64,000 nt of DNA from Methylorubrum thiocyanatum. GTDB taxonomy: Bacteria; Pseudomonadota; Alphaproteobacteria; Rhizobiales; Beijerinckiaceae. Below are positions 6,147 to 14,569 of the stretch, piece by piece. The stretch's first letter is position 1. Each line of letters opens with the position of its first letter. The notes under the pieces are model-generated. The model saw nothing but the letters and a program-made list of their open reading frames with translations, was not told the DNA's origin and did no database searches. The DNA lies in contig JACJIB010000009.1 in NCBI GenBank assembly GCA_014138645.1, forward strand, positions 181,562 to 245,561, read 5' to 3'. The position numbers were made by a program, and so were the translations under genes.

Positions 6147-8408
6147 TCAATCGTCGGCCAGAATCTTGTCCGGCGTGATCGGCAGATGGCGGATGCGCTT
6201 GCCCGTGGCGTGGAAGACCGCGTTCGAGATCGCGGCGGCCACGCCGACGATGCCGATCTCGCCCAGACCCTTCACGCCGAGCGGGTTCGCCTTGTCCTCC
6301 TCATCGACGAAGATCACGTCGATGTCGTGGATGTCGGCATTCACTGGCACGTGGTACTCGCCGAGATTGTGGTTCATGAACCGGCCGATGCGGTGGTCGA
6401 GCATCGATTCCTCGTGCAGCGCCGAGCCGACGCCCATGACGATGCCGCCGAGGATCTGGCTACGGGCGGTCTTCAGGTTGAGGATCTTGCCGGCCGCGAT
6501 GGCCGAAACCACGCGGGTGCAGCGGACTTGGCCCAGTTCCTCGTCGATCTTCACCTCCACGAAGATCGCCGAATGGGTATAGGCCTCGTATTCCTTCGCG
6601 AAATCCTTGTCCGGGGCGGCCTCGCCGGTCGCCTCCAGCTTCGCGGTGCCCGTCGCCTTCAGCACATCGGTGAGCGCCACGCTTTTCGCCGGATCACCCG
6701 CCAGTTCGATGCGGCCGTTCGAGAAGACGACGCGCTCGAAATCGGCATTGGCCAGCGGCGAGTTGTCCATGCCGCGCGCGAGCTTGAACGCCTGCTCGGC
6801 GATTGATCGGCAGGCCTTCATCACCGCGGTGCCGGAGGAGGCCGCGGTCCACGAGCCGCCCGCCACGGGGGCCTTGGCGAGCTGCGTGTCGCCGAGCTTG
6901 GTCGTGACGTGGTCGAGCGGCAGCCCCAAAGTGTCGGCGGCGATCTGGGTCAGGATCGTGTAGGTGCCGGTGCCGATGTCGCCCGTCTGGTTGCCGACCT
7001 CCAACCGTCCGTCAGCGGTGAGCACGGCATGCGCGCTCGACTGCATCATCATCGATTCCCAGATGCCGGTGGCCATGCCCCAGCCGACGAGTTCGCGGCC
7101 CTCTCGCATGGAGCGGGGCTGCGGGTTGCGCCGGCTCCAGCCGAAGCGCTCAGCGCCCTCGCGGAAGCATTCCTTCAGCGCCTTGGAGCCGAACGGCTTC
7201 TCCTCGGTCGGATCGCTCTCGGTGTAGTTCTTCAGGCGAAGCTGAATCGGGTCCTGGCCGGTGGCGTAGGCCAGTTCGTCCATCGCCGTCTCGATGGCGT
7301 AGACGCCGGTCACGGCGCCGGGCGCGCGCATGTCGCCCGGCGTCGGGGTGTCGAGCTTGGCGAGGCTGTAGGTCAGCTTGACGTTGTCGCAGTCGTAGAG
7401 CACGCCCGACCAGTTGACGACGACCTCCTGGTAATCCTCGTAAGACGAGGTGCCCTGCACCGCGTCGTGCCTGAGCGCGGTGAGCTTGCCCGAACGGTCG
7501 GCGCCGAGCGAGACGGTCTGCAGCGCCTCGGAGCGGTAGGTGAACGACCACATCTGGTCGCGGGTGAGCGTCACGCGCACCGAGCGGCCGAGGTCTTTGG
7601 CCGCCAGCATCGCCAGGAAGAGCTGGTATTGCGGGCGCAGCCCCGATCCGAAGCCGCCGCCGAGATAGGGGTTGAGCACCCGCACCTGCTCCGGCTTCAG
7701 GCCGAAGGCGCTGGCGATGTAGTCGTGGGTGTTCGAGACGCCCTGGATCTTGTCGTAGACCGTGTAGGTGCCGTCTTTCTCCACGACGACGGTGGAGGCG
7801 TGTGGCTCCATCGGGTTGTGGTGCTCGTCGGCCATCCGGTACTGGCCGTTGACGCGGATCTCGGCCGCATCGAACGCTGTCTCGGCATCGCCCCACGGCT
7901 CCGGCGGCGGCTTGATGCCGGAGCGCTTCATCGGCGGATCGTAGGATTCCGGCGCCTGCGCCGCGAGATCGGTGCGGGGCGCCACGACCCCGTAATCGAC
8001 CCGCACCAGGGAGGCGGCGTAGCGCGCCGTCTCGAAATCCTCGGCGACGACGAGGGCCACCGGCTGGCCGGAGAACACGATCCGGTCCGTCGCCAGCGCC
8101 TGGAACGGCGCGCCGGGAGGCGCCACCGCATCCTGATAATCCTCCGGGTTGTCGGAGGTGGCCGGACGGTTCTCGTGGGTGATCACCTTGATGACGCCGG
8201 ACACCGCCTCGGCGGCGGAGGCGTCGATGCTCCGGATGCTGCCCTTGGCGATGGCGCTCGACACCACCACGCCGTATGCGAGATCGGGGGCGGCGAACTC
8301 GCCGGCATATTTGGCAAGGCCGGTGACCTTGGCCGGGCCGTCGACGCGACTGACGGCGCTGCCGACGAACCGGTCGCGGCCGGCCGCCGGGCTGAACTGG
8401 ACGGTCAT
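6147..8408 (-). CDS. paoC: Molybdenum hydroxylase large subunit, PaoC/YagR type
   Basis: A 753-residue catalytic subunit of the xanthine oxidase family that binds the molybdenum cofactor. The N-terminal domain opens GRDRFVGSAVSRVDGPAKVTG and carries the aldehyde oxidase a/b hammerhead. Cofactor-binding motifs follow, such as YLGGGFGSGLRPQYQ and DIGTGTYTILTQIAADTLG. The catalytic Glu sits in KGLGEIG about 36 residues from the end. There is no signal peptide. The two downstream-numbered partners (FAD and iron-sulfur subunits) lie upstream in the operon, so this is the last gene, 10 bases after the FAD subunit. Close relatives of PaoABC oxidise aromatic and other aldehydes. The actual substrate here is unknown. 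Confidence 0.93.
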   Translation of the reverse strand: MTVQFSPAAGRDRFVGSAVSRVDGPAKVTGLAKYAGEFAAPDLAYGVVVSSAIAKGSIRSIDASAAEAVSGVIKVITHENRPATSDNPEDYQDAVAPPGAPFQALATDRIVFSGQPVALVVAEDFETARYAASLVRVDYGVVAPRTDLAAQAPESYDPPMKRSGIKPPPEPWGDAETAFDAAEIRVNGQYRMADEHHNPMEPHASTVVVEKDGTYTVYDKIQGVSNTHDYIASAFGLKPEQVRVLNPYLGGGFGSGLRPQYQLFLAMLAAKDLGRSVRVTLTRDQMWSFTYRSEALQTVSLGADRSGKLTALRHDAVQGTSSYEDYQEVVVNWSGVLYDCDNVKLTYSLAKLDTPTPGDMRAPGAVTGVYAIETAMDELAYATGQDPIQLRLKNYTESDPTEEKPFGSKALKECFREGAERFGWSRRNPQPRSMREGRELVGWGMATGIWESMMMQSSAHAVLTADGRLEVGNQTGDIGTGTYTILTQIAADTLGLPLDHVTTKLGDTQLAKAPVAGGSWTAASSGTAVMKACRSIAEQAFKLARGMDNSPLANADFERVVFSNGRIELAGDPAKSVALTDVLKATGTAKLEATGEAAPDKDFAKEYEAYTHSAIFVEVKIDEELGQVRCTRVVSAIAAGKILNLKTARSQILGGIVMGVGSALHEESMLDHRIGRFMNHNLGEYHVPVNADIHDIDVIFVDEEDKANPLGVKGLGEIGIVGVAAAISNAVFHATGKRIRHLPITPDKILADD

Positions 8409-8418
8409 GGGCGGCTCC

Positions 8419-9435
8419 TTACTGGATGCGCTTGTCGGACTGGGACTGGGGCGTGCCGGCGGCGGCCTGCTCCAGGCCGCGGACGATGGCGCGGCGCGCC
8501 AGTTCGATCTTGAAGCCGTTGGTCGCCTGCGGCTTGGCCTCGCGCAGGATCAGGTCGGCGGCCGCCTTGAAGGTCTCGCGGGTGGCCGGCTTGCCCTGCA
8601 GCAGCGCCTCGGCGTCGGTGTTGCGCCAGGGCTTGTGGGCGACGCCGCCGAGCGCGAGGCGCGCAGTGCGGATGGTCTGCCCGTCGAGTTCGAGCGCGGC
8701 GGCGACCGAGACCAGCGCGAAGGCGTAGGAGAGCCGGTCGCGCAGCTTCAGGTAGGTGTGGTGCGTGCCGCCAAAGCCCTTGGCCGGCAGGTCGATGGCG
8801 AGGACGATCTCGCCGGGCGCGAGGTTGGTGTCCTTGGAGGGCTCGTCACCCGGCAGCCGGTGGAACTCGGCGAACGGGATCGAGCGGTCGCCCTGCGGCC
8901 CGCTGACCTGCACGACCGCCTCCAGCGCGGCGAGCGCCACGCACATGTCGGAGGGGTGGGTGGCGATGCACTTGTCGCTGGTGCCCAGGATCGCGTGGAT
9001 ACGGTCGACGCCGCCGATCGCCGAGCAGCCGGAGCCCGGCTCGCGCTTGTTGCAGGGGGTCGCCGTGTCGTAGAAGTAGTAGCAGCGGGTGCGCTGCAAC
9101 AGGTTGCCGCCGGTCGAGGCCGCGTTGCGCAGCTGCGCCGAGGCCCCGGCCAGGATCGCGTCGGCGAGCAACGGGTAGCGCTCGCGGATGCGGGCATCGT
9201 AGGCCAGCGTCGCGTTGGTCACGAGCGCGCCGATGCGCAGGCCGCCCTCGCGCTCCTCGATCTTGTCGAGCGGCAGACGGGTGATGTCGATGAGTTTGCC
9301 CGGCCGCTCGACGTCGTACTTCATCAGGTCGATGAGGTTGGTGCCCCCCGCGATGAAGCGGGCCGCGGGGTCGCTGCCGAGCGCCTGCACCGCCTCCGCC
9401 ACCGTGCTGGGGCGGACGTAATCGAAGCGGTTCAT
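8419..9435 (-). CDS. paoB: Molybdenum hydroxylase FAD subunit with Cys cluster, PaoB/YagS type
   Basis: A 338-residue FAD-binding subunit (CO dehydrogenase flavoprotein family) that passes electrons from the iron-sulfur subunit. It starts MNRFDYVRPSTVAEAV and has the FAD motifs RFIAGGTNLIDLMK and ASTGGNLLQRTRC. Between them and the C-terminal domain is the insertion RCYYFYDTATPCNKREPGSG followed by Cys. Its cysteines match the extra [4Fe-4S] site of PaoB-like subunits, absent from ordinary xanthine dehydrogenases. The ATG overlaps the stop of the iron-sulfur subunit gene by four bases. Confidence 0.92.
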   Translation of the reverse strand: MNRFDYVRPSTVAEAVQALGSDPAARFIAGGTNLIDLMKYDVERPGKLIDITRLPLDKIEEREGGLRIGALVTNATLAYDARIRERYPLLADAILAGASAQLRNAASTGGNLLQRTRCYYFYDTATPCNKREPGSGCSAIGGVDRIHAILGTSDKCIATHPSDMCVALAALEAVVQVSGPQGDRSIPFAEFHRLPGDEPSKDTNLAPGEIVLAIDLPAKGFGGTHHTYLKLRDRLSYAFALVSVAAALELDGQTIRTARLALGGVAHKPWRNTDAEALLQGKPATRETFKAAADLILREAKPQATNGFKIELARRAIVRGLEQAAAGTPQSQSDKRIQ

Positions 9436-9956
9436 CGGGCGTCTCCCTGCTGCATCACCTCTTCGATCGCATCGACGATGTTGGTGTAGGCGCCGCAGCG
9501 GCAGATGTTGCCGCTCATCGCCTCGCGGATCTCGTCGCGGGTCTTGGCGTGGCCCTCGTTGATCAGGCCGACCGAGGAGCAGAGCTGGCCCGGCGTGCAG
9601 TAGCCGCACTGGAAGGCGTCGTGCTCGACGAAGGCTTCCTGGATCGGGTGAAGGCTGTTCTTGCCTTCGCGCTGGGCCAAGCCGGCCAGACCCTCGACGG
9701 TGGTGATCTCGGCGCCGTCCTTCATCACGGCGAGCGTGAGGCAGGAATTGATGCGGGTGCCGTTCACCAGCACGGTACAGGCGCCGCACTGGCCGTGGTC
9801 GCAGCCCTTCTTCGTGCCGGTGAGGTCGAGGCGCTCGCGCAGGAGGTCGAGCAGGGTGGTCCAGGGGGCCACCTGAAGCGTGCGCCGCTCGCCGTTGATG
9901 GTGAGCGTGATGCCGATTGTCCCGACGGCGCCGGGCGAACCGCTGTCGATGAGCAT
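9432..9956 (-). CDS. paoA: Molybdenum hydroxylase 2Fe-2S subunit, PaoA/YagT type
   Basis: A 174-residue iron-sulfur subunit with two [2Fe-2S] clusters. The plant-ferredoxin motif is GCDHGQCGACTVLVNG plus the following Cys, and the C-terminal four-helix motif is CGYCTPGQLC with GNICRCGAYTNI. First gene of the three-subunit operon. I start at ATG 9956 (MLIDSGSPGAVG). The frame stays open 63 codons further up without any Tat motif, whereas E. coli PaoA has a Tat leader. The complex therefore looks cytoplasmic. Confidence 0.9.
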   Translation of the reverse strand: MLIDSGSPGAVGTIGITLTINGERRTLQVAPWTTLLDLLRERLDLTGTKKGCDHGQCGACTVLVNGTRINSCLTLAVMKDGAEITTVEGLAGLAQREGKNSLHPIQEAFVEHDAFQCGYCTPGQLCSSVGLINEGHAKTRDEIREAMSGNICRCGAYTNIVDAIEEVMQQGDAR

Positions 9957-10246
9957 GGTTACATCCGTGGTGAGGCGCGGGCCCTGTACGGACGAACCGC
10001 GGCACCTGGGTGTCGCGAGGGGCCGGGTGGGGCGCGCGTCTTGGAAGGGCGCGGGCTCAGGGGTCCGCGCCGGGTCGTCTCGATAACCATTCCAAGGTGG
10101 CACTGTTCCGCTCGCCCTGTGGAGGGGACGCCGCAGCCCGTTCACGGACCGGCGAGGCGTGAGAGGGGCTTCCGGTCCGGGCGGGGTTACGCGGGGCGTG
10201 AAGCTCGGCTAACGCTTGCCCCGCACGCCGACTTCGAGGAGCCGCC

Positions 10247-11632
10247 ATGGCCGACGCACTCGACCCCGTCCTCAACGACATCGACCGCGATCTGGACAAC
10301 AGCCTGGAGCGGCTGTTCGCGTGGCTGCGCATCCCCTCGATCTCGACCGACTCGGCCTATGCCGGCCATTGCCGCGAGGCGGCGCAGTGGCTCGAAGGAA
10401 ACCTCACCGCGCTCGGCTTCGCGACCAGCGTCGAGGAGACTTCGCTGCATCCCGTGGTGCTGGCGCATCGCCCGAAGCCGGGCGCGCCGCACGTGCTGTT
10501 CTACGGCCATTACGACGTGCAGCCGGTCGATCCGGAAAACCTCTGGAAGACGCCGCCCTTCGAGCCGCGCATCGACGAGACGGACGGCACGAAGCGGATC
10601 GTCGCCCGCGGCGCCTCGGACGACAAGGGTCAGGTGATGACCTTCGTCGAGGCCTGCCGGGCGCATCTCGCCATGTCCGGCGACCTGCCGGTCGGCGTCA
10701 CCATCCTGATCGAGGGCGCCGAGGAGAACGGCTCGCAGGGGTTGCCCGAATGGGTCGAGGCCAACCGCGACCGGCTGGGGGCGGACGTGGTCCTCGTCTG
10801 CGACACCGGGATGTGGGACCGCGAGACGCCGCAGATCACCACCTCGCTGCGCGGCCTTGCCTATTACGAGGTGAAGGTGACCTGCGCCGACCGCGACCTG
10901 CATTCCGGCTTCTTCGGCGGCGCGGCAGCCAACCCGATCCATGTCCTGTCGCGGATCATCGCCGACCTGCACGATGCGGACGGCCGCGTGACCCTGCCGG
11001 GCTTCTACGACGGCGTGCGCGAGCCGCCGCCCGAGCTGCTGGAGCAGTGGCGCGGGCTCGGCCTGACGCCCGAGAAGTTCCTGGGGCCGATCGGCCTGAA
11101 GCAGCCGGCGGGCGAGCGCGGGCGCCTGCCGATCGAGCTGATCCAGTCGCGCCCGGCCTGCGACGTGAACGGCATCATCGGCGGCTATACCGGGGAGGGG
11201 ACCAAGACCGTCATCGCGTCGCAGGCGTCGGCAAAAGTCTCGTTCCGCCTCGTGGACGACCAGGATCCGGAGCAGCTCTCGAAGACCTTCGAAGCCTTCG
11301 TGCGGGAGCGCGTGCCCGCCGACTGCTCGGTGGACGTGGTCTGCTACAAGGGCTCGCGGGCGGTGGCTCTGCCCTACGACATGCCGCAGCTCGCGGCGGC
11401 GCAGGCGGCGCTCTCGGCCGAGTGGGGCCGCGCGGCGGTGGCGGTGGGGGCCGGCGGTTCGATCCCGATCGTCGGCGACTTCAAGCGCATCCTCGGCCTC
11501 GACACCCTTCTGATCGGCTTCGGCCTCGACGACGACCGCATCCACTCGCCCAACGAGAAGTACGAGCTGACGAGCTTCCACAAGGGCACGCGCTCCTGGG
11601 CGCGGATCCTGTCGGCGCTGGCAAAGGCGTAA
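10247..11632 (+). CDS. M20-family zinc dipeptidase/peptidase
   Basis: A 461-residue cytosolic metallopeptidase of the M20 (ArgE/DapE/CNDP) family. The first zinc His-Asp motif is LFYGHYDVQP (His near 88), the bridging Asp is in ARGASDDKGQ (near 125), and the catalytic and ligand Glu pair is EGAEENGSQGLPE (near 160). The dimerisation lid begins after ITTSLRGLAYYEV. The length and the motif YYEVKVTCADRDLHSGFFGG match the carnosinase-like subgroup, which cleaves dipeptides and other N-acyl amino acids. It is a single gene, divergent from the paoA operon with 290 bases between them that hold no other gene I can see. The precise substrate is not predictable. Confidence 0.9.
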   Translation: MADALDPVLNDIDRDLDNSLERLFAWLRIPSISTDSAYAGHCREAAQWLEGNLTALGFATSVEETSLHPVVLAHRPKPGAPHVLFYGHYDVQPVDPENLWKTPPFEPRIDETDGTKRIVARGASDDKGQVMTFVEACRAHLAMSGDLPVGVTILIEGAEENGSQGLPEWVEANRDRLGADVVLVCDTGMWDRETPQITTSLRGLAYYEVKVTCADRDLHSGFFGGAAANPIHVLSRIIADLHDADGRVTLPGFYDGVREPPPELLEQWRGLGLTPEKFLGPIGLKQPAGERGRLPIELIQSRPACDVNGIIGGYTGEGTKTVIASQASAKVSFRLVDDQDPEQLSKTFEAFVRERVPADCSVDVVCYKGSRAVALPYDMPQLAAAQAALSAEWGRAAVAVGAGGSIPIVGDFKRILGLDTLLIGFGLDDDRIHSPNEKYELTSFHKGTRSWARILSALAKA

Positions 11633-11672
11633 GCGGCGCGGCGGCGATGACATCGAGCCTTCCGACCCTCTC

Positions 11673-11725
11673 CCCTTATCCTGGGGTGTCCTTCGAGGTC
11701 GCTGCGGGGCGCCTCAGGACGAGGC
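11673..11725. repeat. Degenerate copy of the TCCTGAGG...CCTCAGGA repeat family
   Basis: CCTTATCCTGGGGTG, CTTCGAGG and CCTCAGGACGAGG occur in this order. They resemble the ends and core of the better preserved element at 17805-17910. It sits between the peptidase gene and the glycosyltransferase operon. The family assignment is by eye. Confidence 0.45.
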
Positions 11726-11771
11726 TGCGGGTGGGACGCTCGGGGAACGCGCTGGCAGACGGCGTGACGGC

Positions 11772-12473
11772 ATGAGCGCCGCTGCGATCTTGCGGCCGAC
11801 GGAGGAGGCTATGCTCGTCCCGGCCCACCTCATCGAGGCCGCGCCGGGTGCCTGCGTGCTGCGCTTCCCCCTGCCGCCTTCGCTGCCGATCCCGCTCCAC
11901 ATCGCGTCGCCCGAAGGCGTAGGGCTGGTGACCTGGGCGTTCGCCGGTCTCGAAGCGGCGGCATCGGACGGACCCGTCTGCTTCCTGGCGCTCGACGGGG
12001 ACGGAGCGGCCCTGCGCGACGGCGTGAGCGTCGCCACGCATTTTCGCGACCTCGCCTTGCGGCTCGAACCCGCCCCGGCCGGCGCCCTGAGCGCGGCCGA
12101 GCGGGACCTGCTCGCGCGGGCGCTGCTCTCCGCCGGCACCTCCGGCCTCGGAACGCTCGGGGCGCTGTTCGGCCTCGTCGAAGCAGCGGTCGCCGCGCTG
12201 CCGGTCGCCGACGAGGCGCCGGACCTCGCCGACGGGGCCGGCGGCTGGTCGATCAGCGGCACCGCGATCCCGCTCGGCCTGCTGTTCCGGGGGCCCGCGG
12301 GCTGGGGCTGCGCCCGCGTCACGCGGGCGGCCCTGCGCTTCGCGGGGCACCCGCGCCAGCACCTCACGCTGGACCCCGTTTGGGGGGCGGCGCCCGAGGG
12401 GCTGCCCGCGCGCGCCTTCGCGCTCCAAGCCCACGGCTTTACCGCGCTGACGACATCGGGTCCCGTGACGTGA
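11772..12473 (+). CDS. Unknown protein, first gene of a glycosyltransferase operon
   Basis: A 233-residue protein with no signal peptide and no motif I recognise. It is rich in Ala, Leu and Gly, and alternating hydrophobic stretches suggest a beta-rich N-terminal part (LRFPLPPSLPIPLHIASPEG, VCFLALDGDGAAL) and a helical middle (SAAERDLLARALLSAGTSG). The stop overlaps the next start (TGATG at 12471-12475), so it is translationally coupled to the glycosyltransferase. It probably works with the operon's polysaccharide enzymes. Its beta-rich region resembles in style the N-terminus of the glycosyltransferase at 1-1992, but I cannot prove homology. Confidence 0.65.
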   Translation: MSAAAILRPTEEAMLVPAHLIEAAPGACVLRFPLPPSLPIPLHIASPEGVGLVTWAFAGLEAAASDGPVCFLALDGDGAALRDGVSVATHFRDLALRLEPAPAGALSAAERDLLARALLSAGTSGLGTLGALFGLVEAAVAALPVADEAPDLADGAGGWSISGTAIPLGLLFRGPAGWGCARVTRAALRFAGHPRQHLTLDPVWGAAPEGLPARAFALQAHGFTALTTSGPVT

Positions 12474-14569
12474 TGGGCCTCGCGATGGCGTCCGACCCCG
12501 CGCAAAAGCCGGCGATCCTCGTCCTCGCGCCGATGCCGGCGGCGCCGGTGAGCGCCGGCAACCGGCGCCGGCTCGCTGCCACCTGCGAGGCGCTGACCCG
12601 CGGCGGCTTCGCCATCGACCTCGCCTATTACGCCCACGAGGATCAGATCTACCGCCGCTTCGGCCAGCACCCGCCGACCGATCTTGCGGCGATGGAGCGG
12701 ACGTTCCGCAATGTCTTCCTGATCGAGGCGCGGACGGTGATCCCGCTCAAGACGCGCTCCAACGCCTTCGGCATCGACGAATGGTGCCCCGACGAGGTCG
12801 GCGACTTCGTCGCGTGGTATTTCTCGGCCTATCCGGCGACCGGCGCGGCTCTCGTGAACTACGTCTTCCTCTCGCGCGCCCTCGAGCGGGTGCCGCCGGG
12901 CGTGCTCCGGCTCATCGACACCCACGACCGCTTTGCCGGCCGCCAGACCCAGTACCGGCCGTTCCGCGCCGAGCCGAACTTCTTCTACACCGACGCGGCC
13001 GGGGAGGCGGCGGGGCTGTCGCGGGCCGACATCGTGCTGGCGATCCAGGCGGCGGAGGCCGGCTCTTTCGCGGACCTGACCGACAGCCGCGTCCTGCTGC
13101 TGCCGCCGCATTTTCCGGCGCGGAAGCCGTTCGCCGTGCCGGAGCGGGTCGCCCGCATCGGCTTCCTCGGCCACGGCAACGATCCCAATCTGTTCTCCAT
13201 CGGCCGCTTCATCCGGGCCTGGCGCGAGGGCTGGACAGCGGACCGGCCCGAACTCGTCATCGCCGGCGAGATCTGCCGCAGCCTGCCCGGCGTCGAGGGG
13301 CCGGGCGTGCAGCTCCTGGGCTATCTCGACCGGCTCGAGGATTTCTATGCGCAGGCCGATGTCGTCGTGGCGCCGATGCTGATGGGGTCGGGGCTGAAGA
13401 TGAAGGTCGGCGAGGCCCTGTCCTTCGGCCGTCCGGTGATCGGCACCGAGATCGGCCTGGAGGGCTTCGAGCCGGTGGAAGCGGCCCATCGCTGCCGCGA
13501 TGCGGAGGCGGTGAAGGCGGCGGTGCTGGCGGTCTCCCAGGATGCCGACGCCCTGGCGCGGCTGACGCGGGCGAGCGAGGCGCTGTTCACGCGCTATGCC
13601 GAGACGGCCTTGGCCGCGGAAGCGGAACTGATCGGTCTCTTGAGAGCGCACGAACAGGGACGCGCATCCCCCTCTCCCCGCATGCGGGGAGAGGGTCGCG
13701 ACGACCACAGAACTCGGGTCTACCCGAGTTCTGATCTTAGTTGCCCAAGTCGGGCAAGCCCGACTTGGGATGTCGGCGCGACGAGCGGGAGCGAAGGTGA
13801 GGGGGCGGATCAGCGAGAGCCTCCTTCGTCTACGCCCCCTCACCATCGCCTGCCGGCTCGCTCTGCCGACGGCGAGGTCGGCATCCCCCTCTCCCCGCGT
13901 GCGGGGAGAGGGGGCGCAAAGCCTGAAGCGGACGGAGCAAGAGTCTTCCGAGGCGGCGGCCTCGTCCTGACCGTCGAGACCTCCACCCGCTCCCTGCCCG
14001 CCGCCGACCCGGATCTTGGCGTGCTGATCGCCACCGAGCGGCGCCCCGGTCGCGGCATGGCGGAGGTCTATGCGCCGCAGCGCCAGCGCTGGTTCGCCCG
14101 CGCGGAGGCAAGCGCTGCCGGCAATCCGCCCGATCTCGGCGCCCTCGATGTCACCCTCGCGCCCGAATGGGTGCGCGACCGGACGCTGCCGTCCGCTACC
14201 CGCGCCGCGCTCGCCCGCGCCTTCGCCCGGATGCAGGTGGATTGGGAGACGGAAGGCCGCATCGTCGGCCAAGCGAAGGATCGCATCGAAATCGAGACCC
14301 TGCTGCCGGGCGTTCTCGTCAACGGCACCCATCCGGCGGCCGCCTTCCTGATCGCGGGGGAGGGCGCCTGCGAACTGCTCCTGGAACGGGTCACGCCGCT
14401 CCATCGCCGCGGGGCCTTTGCCTACACCGACCGGACCGGGCGATTGCCCGCGCCGCTGCCGGTGACACTCTCCCTGCGCGGGGCGGTGCCCTCGAGCGGT
14501 GGCGCCCTGCTGTTCCTCACCGATGACGGCATCGGCCGCATCGCCCTGCCGGAAGTGTCCGCCCCATGA
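12473..14569 (+). CDS. GT4-like glycosyltransferase with repeat-derived linker and C-terminal domain
   Basis: A 698-residue protein. Residues 10-390 form a GT-B glycosyltransferase: LVLAPMPAAPVSAGNRRR is the typical N-terminal GNRRR motif. The donor-binding half contains RIGFLGHGNDPNLFSIGRF, LLGYLDRLEDFYAQADVVVAP and GSGLKMKVGEALSFGRPVIG. From about residue 396 to 490 the DNA is a palindromic repeat cassette translated in frame (SPSPRMRGEG and IPLSPRAGRGG). From about 495 to the end is a second domain of unknown function starting LVLTVETSTRSLP, with ETLLPGVLVNGTHPAAAFLI. It is coupled to both neighbours (TGATG before, ATGA after). It probably builds a surface glycan. Confidence 0.85.
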   Translation: MGLAMASDPAQKPAILVLAPMPAAPVSAGNRRRLAATCEALTRGGFAIDLAYYAHEDQIYRRFGQHPPTDLAAMERTFRNVFLIEARTVIPLKTRSNAFGIDEWCPDEVGDFVAWYFSAYPATGAALVNYVFLSRALERVPPGVLRLIDTHDRFAGRQTQYRPFRAEPNFFYTDAAGEAAGLSRADIVLAIQAAEAGSFADLTDSRVLLLPPHFPARKPFAVPERVARIGFLGHGNDPNLFSIGRFIRAWREGWTADRPELVIAGEICRSLPGVEGPGVQLLGYLDRLEDFYAQADVVVAPMLMGSGLKMKVGEALSFGRPVIGTEIGLEGFEPVEAAHRCRDAEAVKAAVLAVSQDADALARLTRASEALFTRYAETALAAEAELIGLLRAHEQGRASPSPRMRGEGRDDHRTRVYPSSDLSCPSRASPTWDVGATSGSEGEGADQREPPSSTPPHHRLPARSADGEVGIPLSPRAGRGGAKPEADGARVFRGGGLVLTVETSTRSLPAADPDLGVLIATERRPGRGMAEVYAPQRQRWFARAEASAAGNPPDLGALDVTLAPEWVRDRTLPSATRAALARAFARMQVDWETEGRIVGQAKDRIEIETLLPGVLVNGTHPAAAFLIAGEGACELLLERVTPLHRRGAFAYTDRTGRLPAPLPVTLSLRGAVPSSGGALLFLTDDGIGRIALPEVSAP
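13660..13914. repeat. Palindromic repeat cassette inserted in frame inside a glycosyltransferase gene
   Basis: Four strong hairpins are packed into about 250 bases. They are a 26-base perfect palindrome centred on GCATGC (13670-13695), an 11-base stem (13709-13732, AGAACTCGGGT arms), a 12-base stem (13744-13769, CCCAAGTCGGGC arms) and a 14-base stem (13885-13914, CCCCCTCTCCCCGC arms). The first and last share the same CTCTCCCCGC arm, so the cassette is bounded by related hairpins. Such REP-like units normally lie between genes, but here the reading frame passes straight through. Confidence 0.85.

Noticed and set aside
6909-8513. 534-codon plus-strand frame opposite the molybdenum hydroxylase gene
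   Set aside because: His/Arg/Gly/Val-rich mirror of a well-supported gene; no motif.
13660-13914. CRISPR array
   Set aside because: Only four unequal hairpins with unrelated spacing; not direct repeats with unique spacers.
11714-14404. 896-codon minus-strand frame opposite the glycosyltransferase operon
   Set aside because: It runs through the palindromic repeat and opposite two coupled genes; low-complexity Arg/Gly/Asp text.
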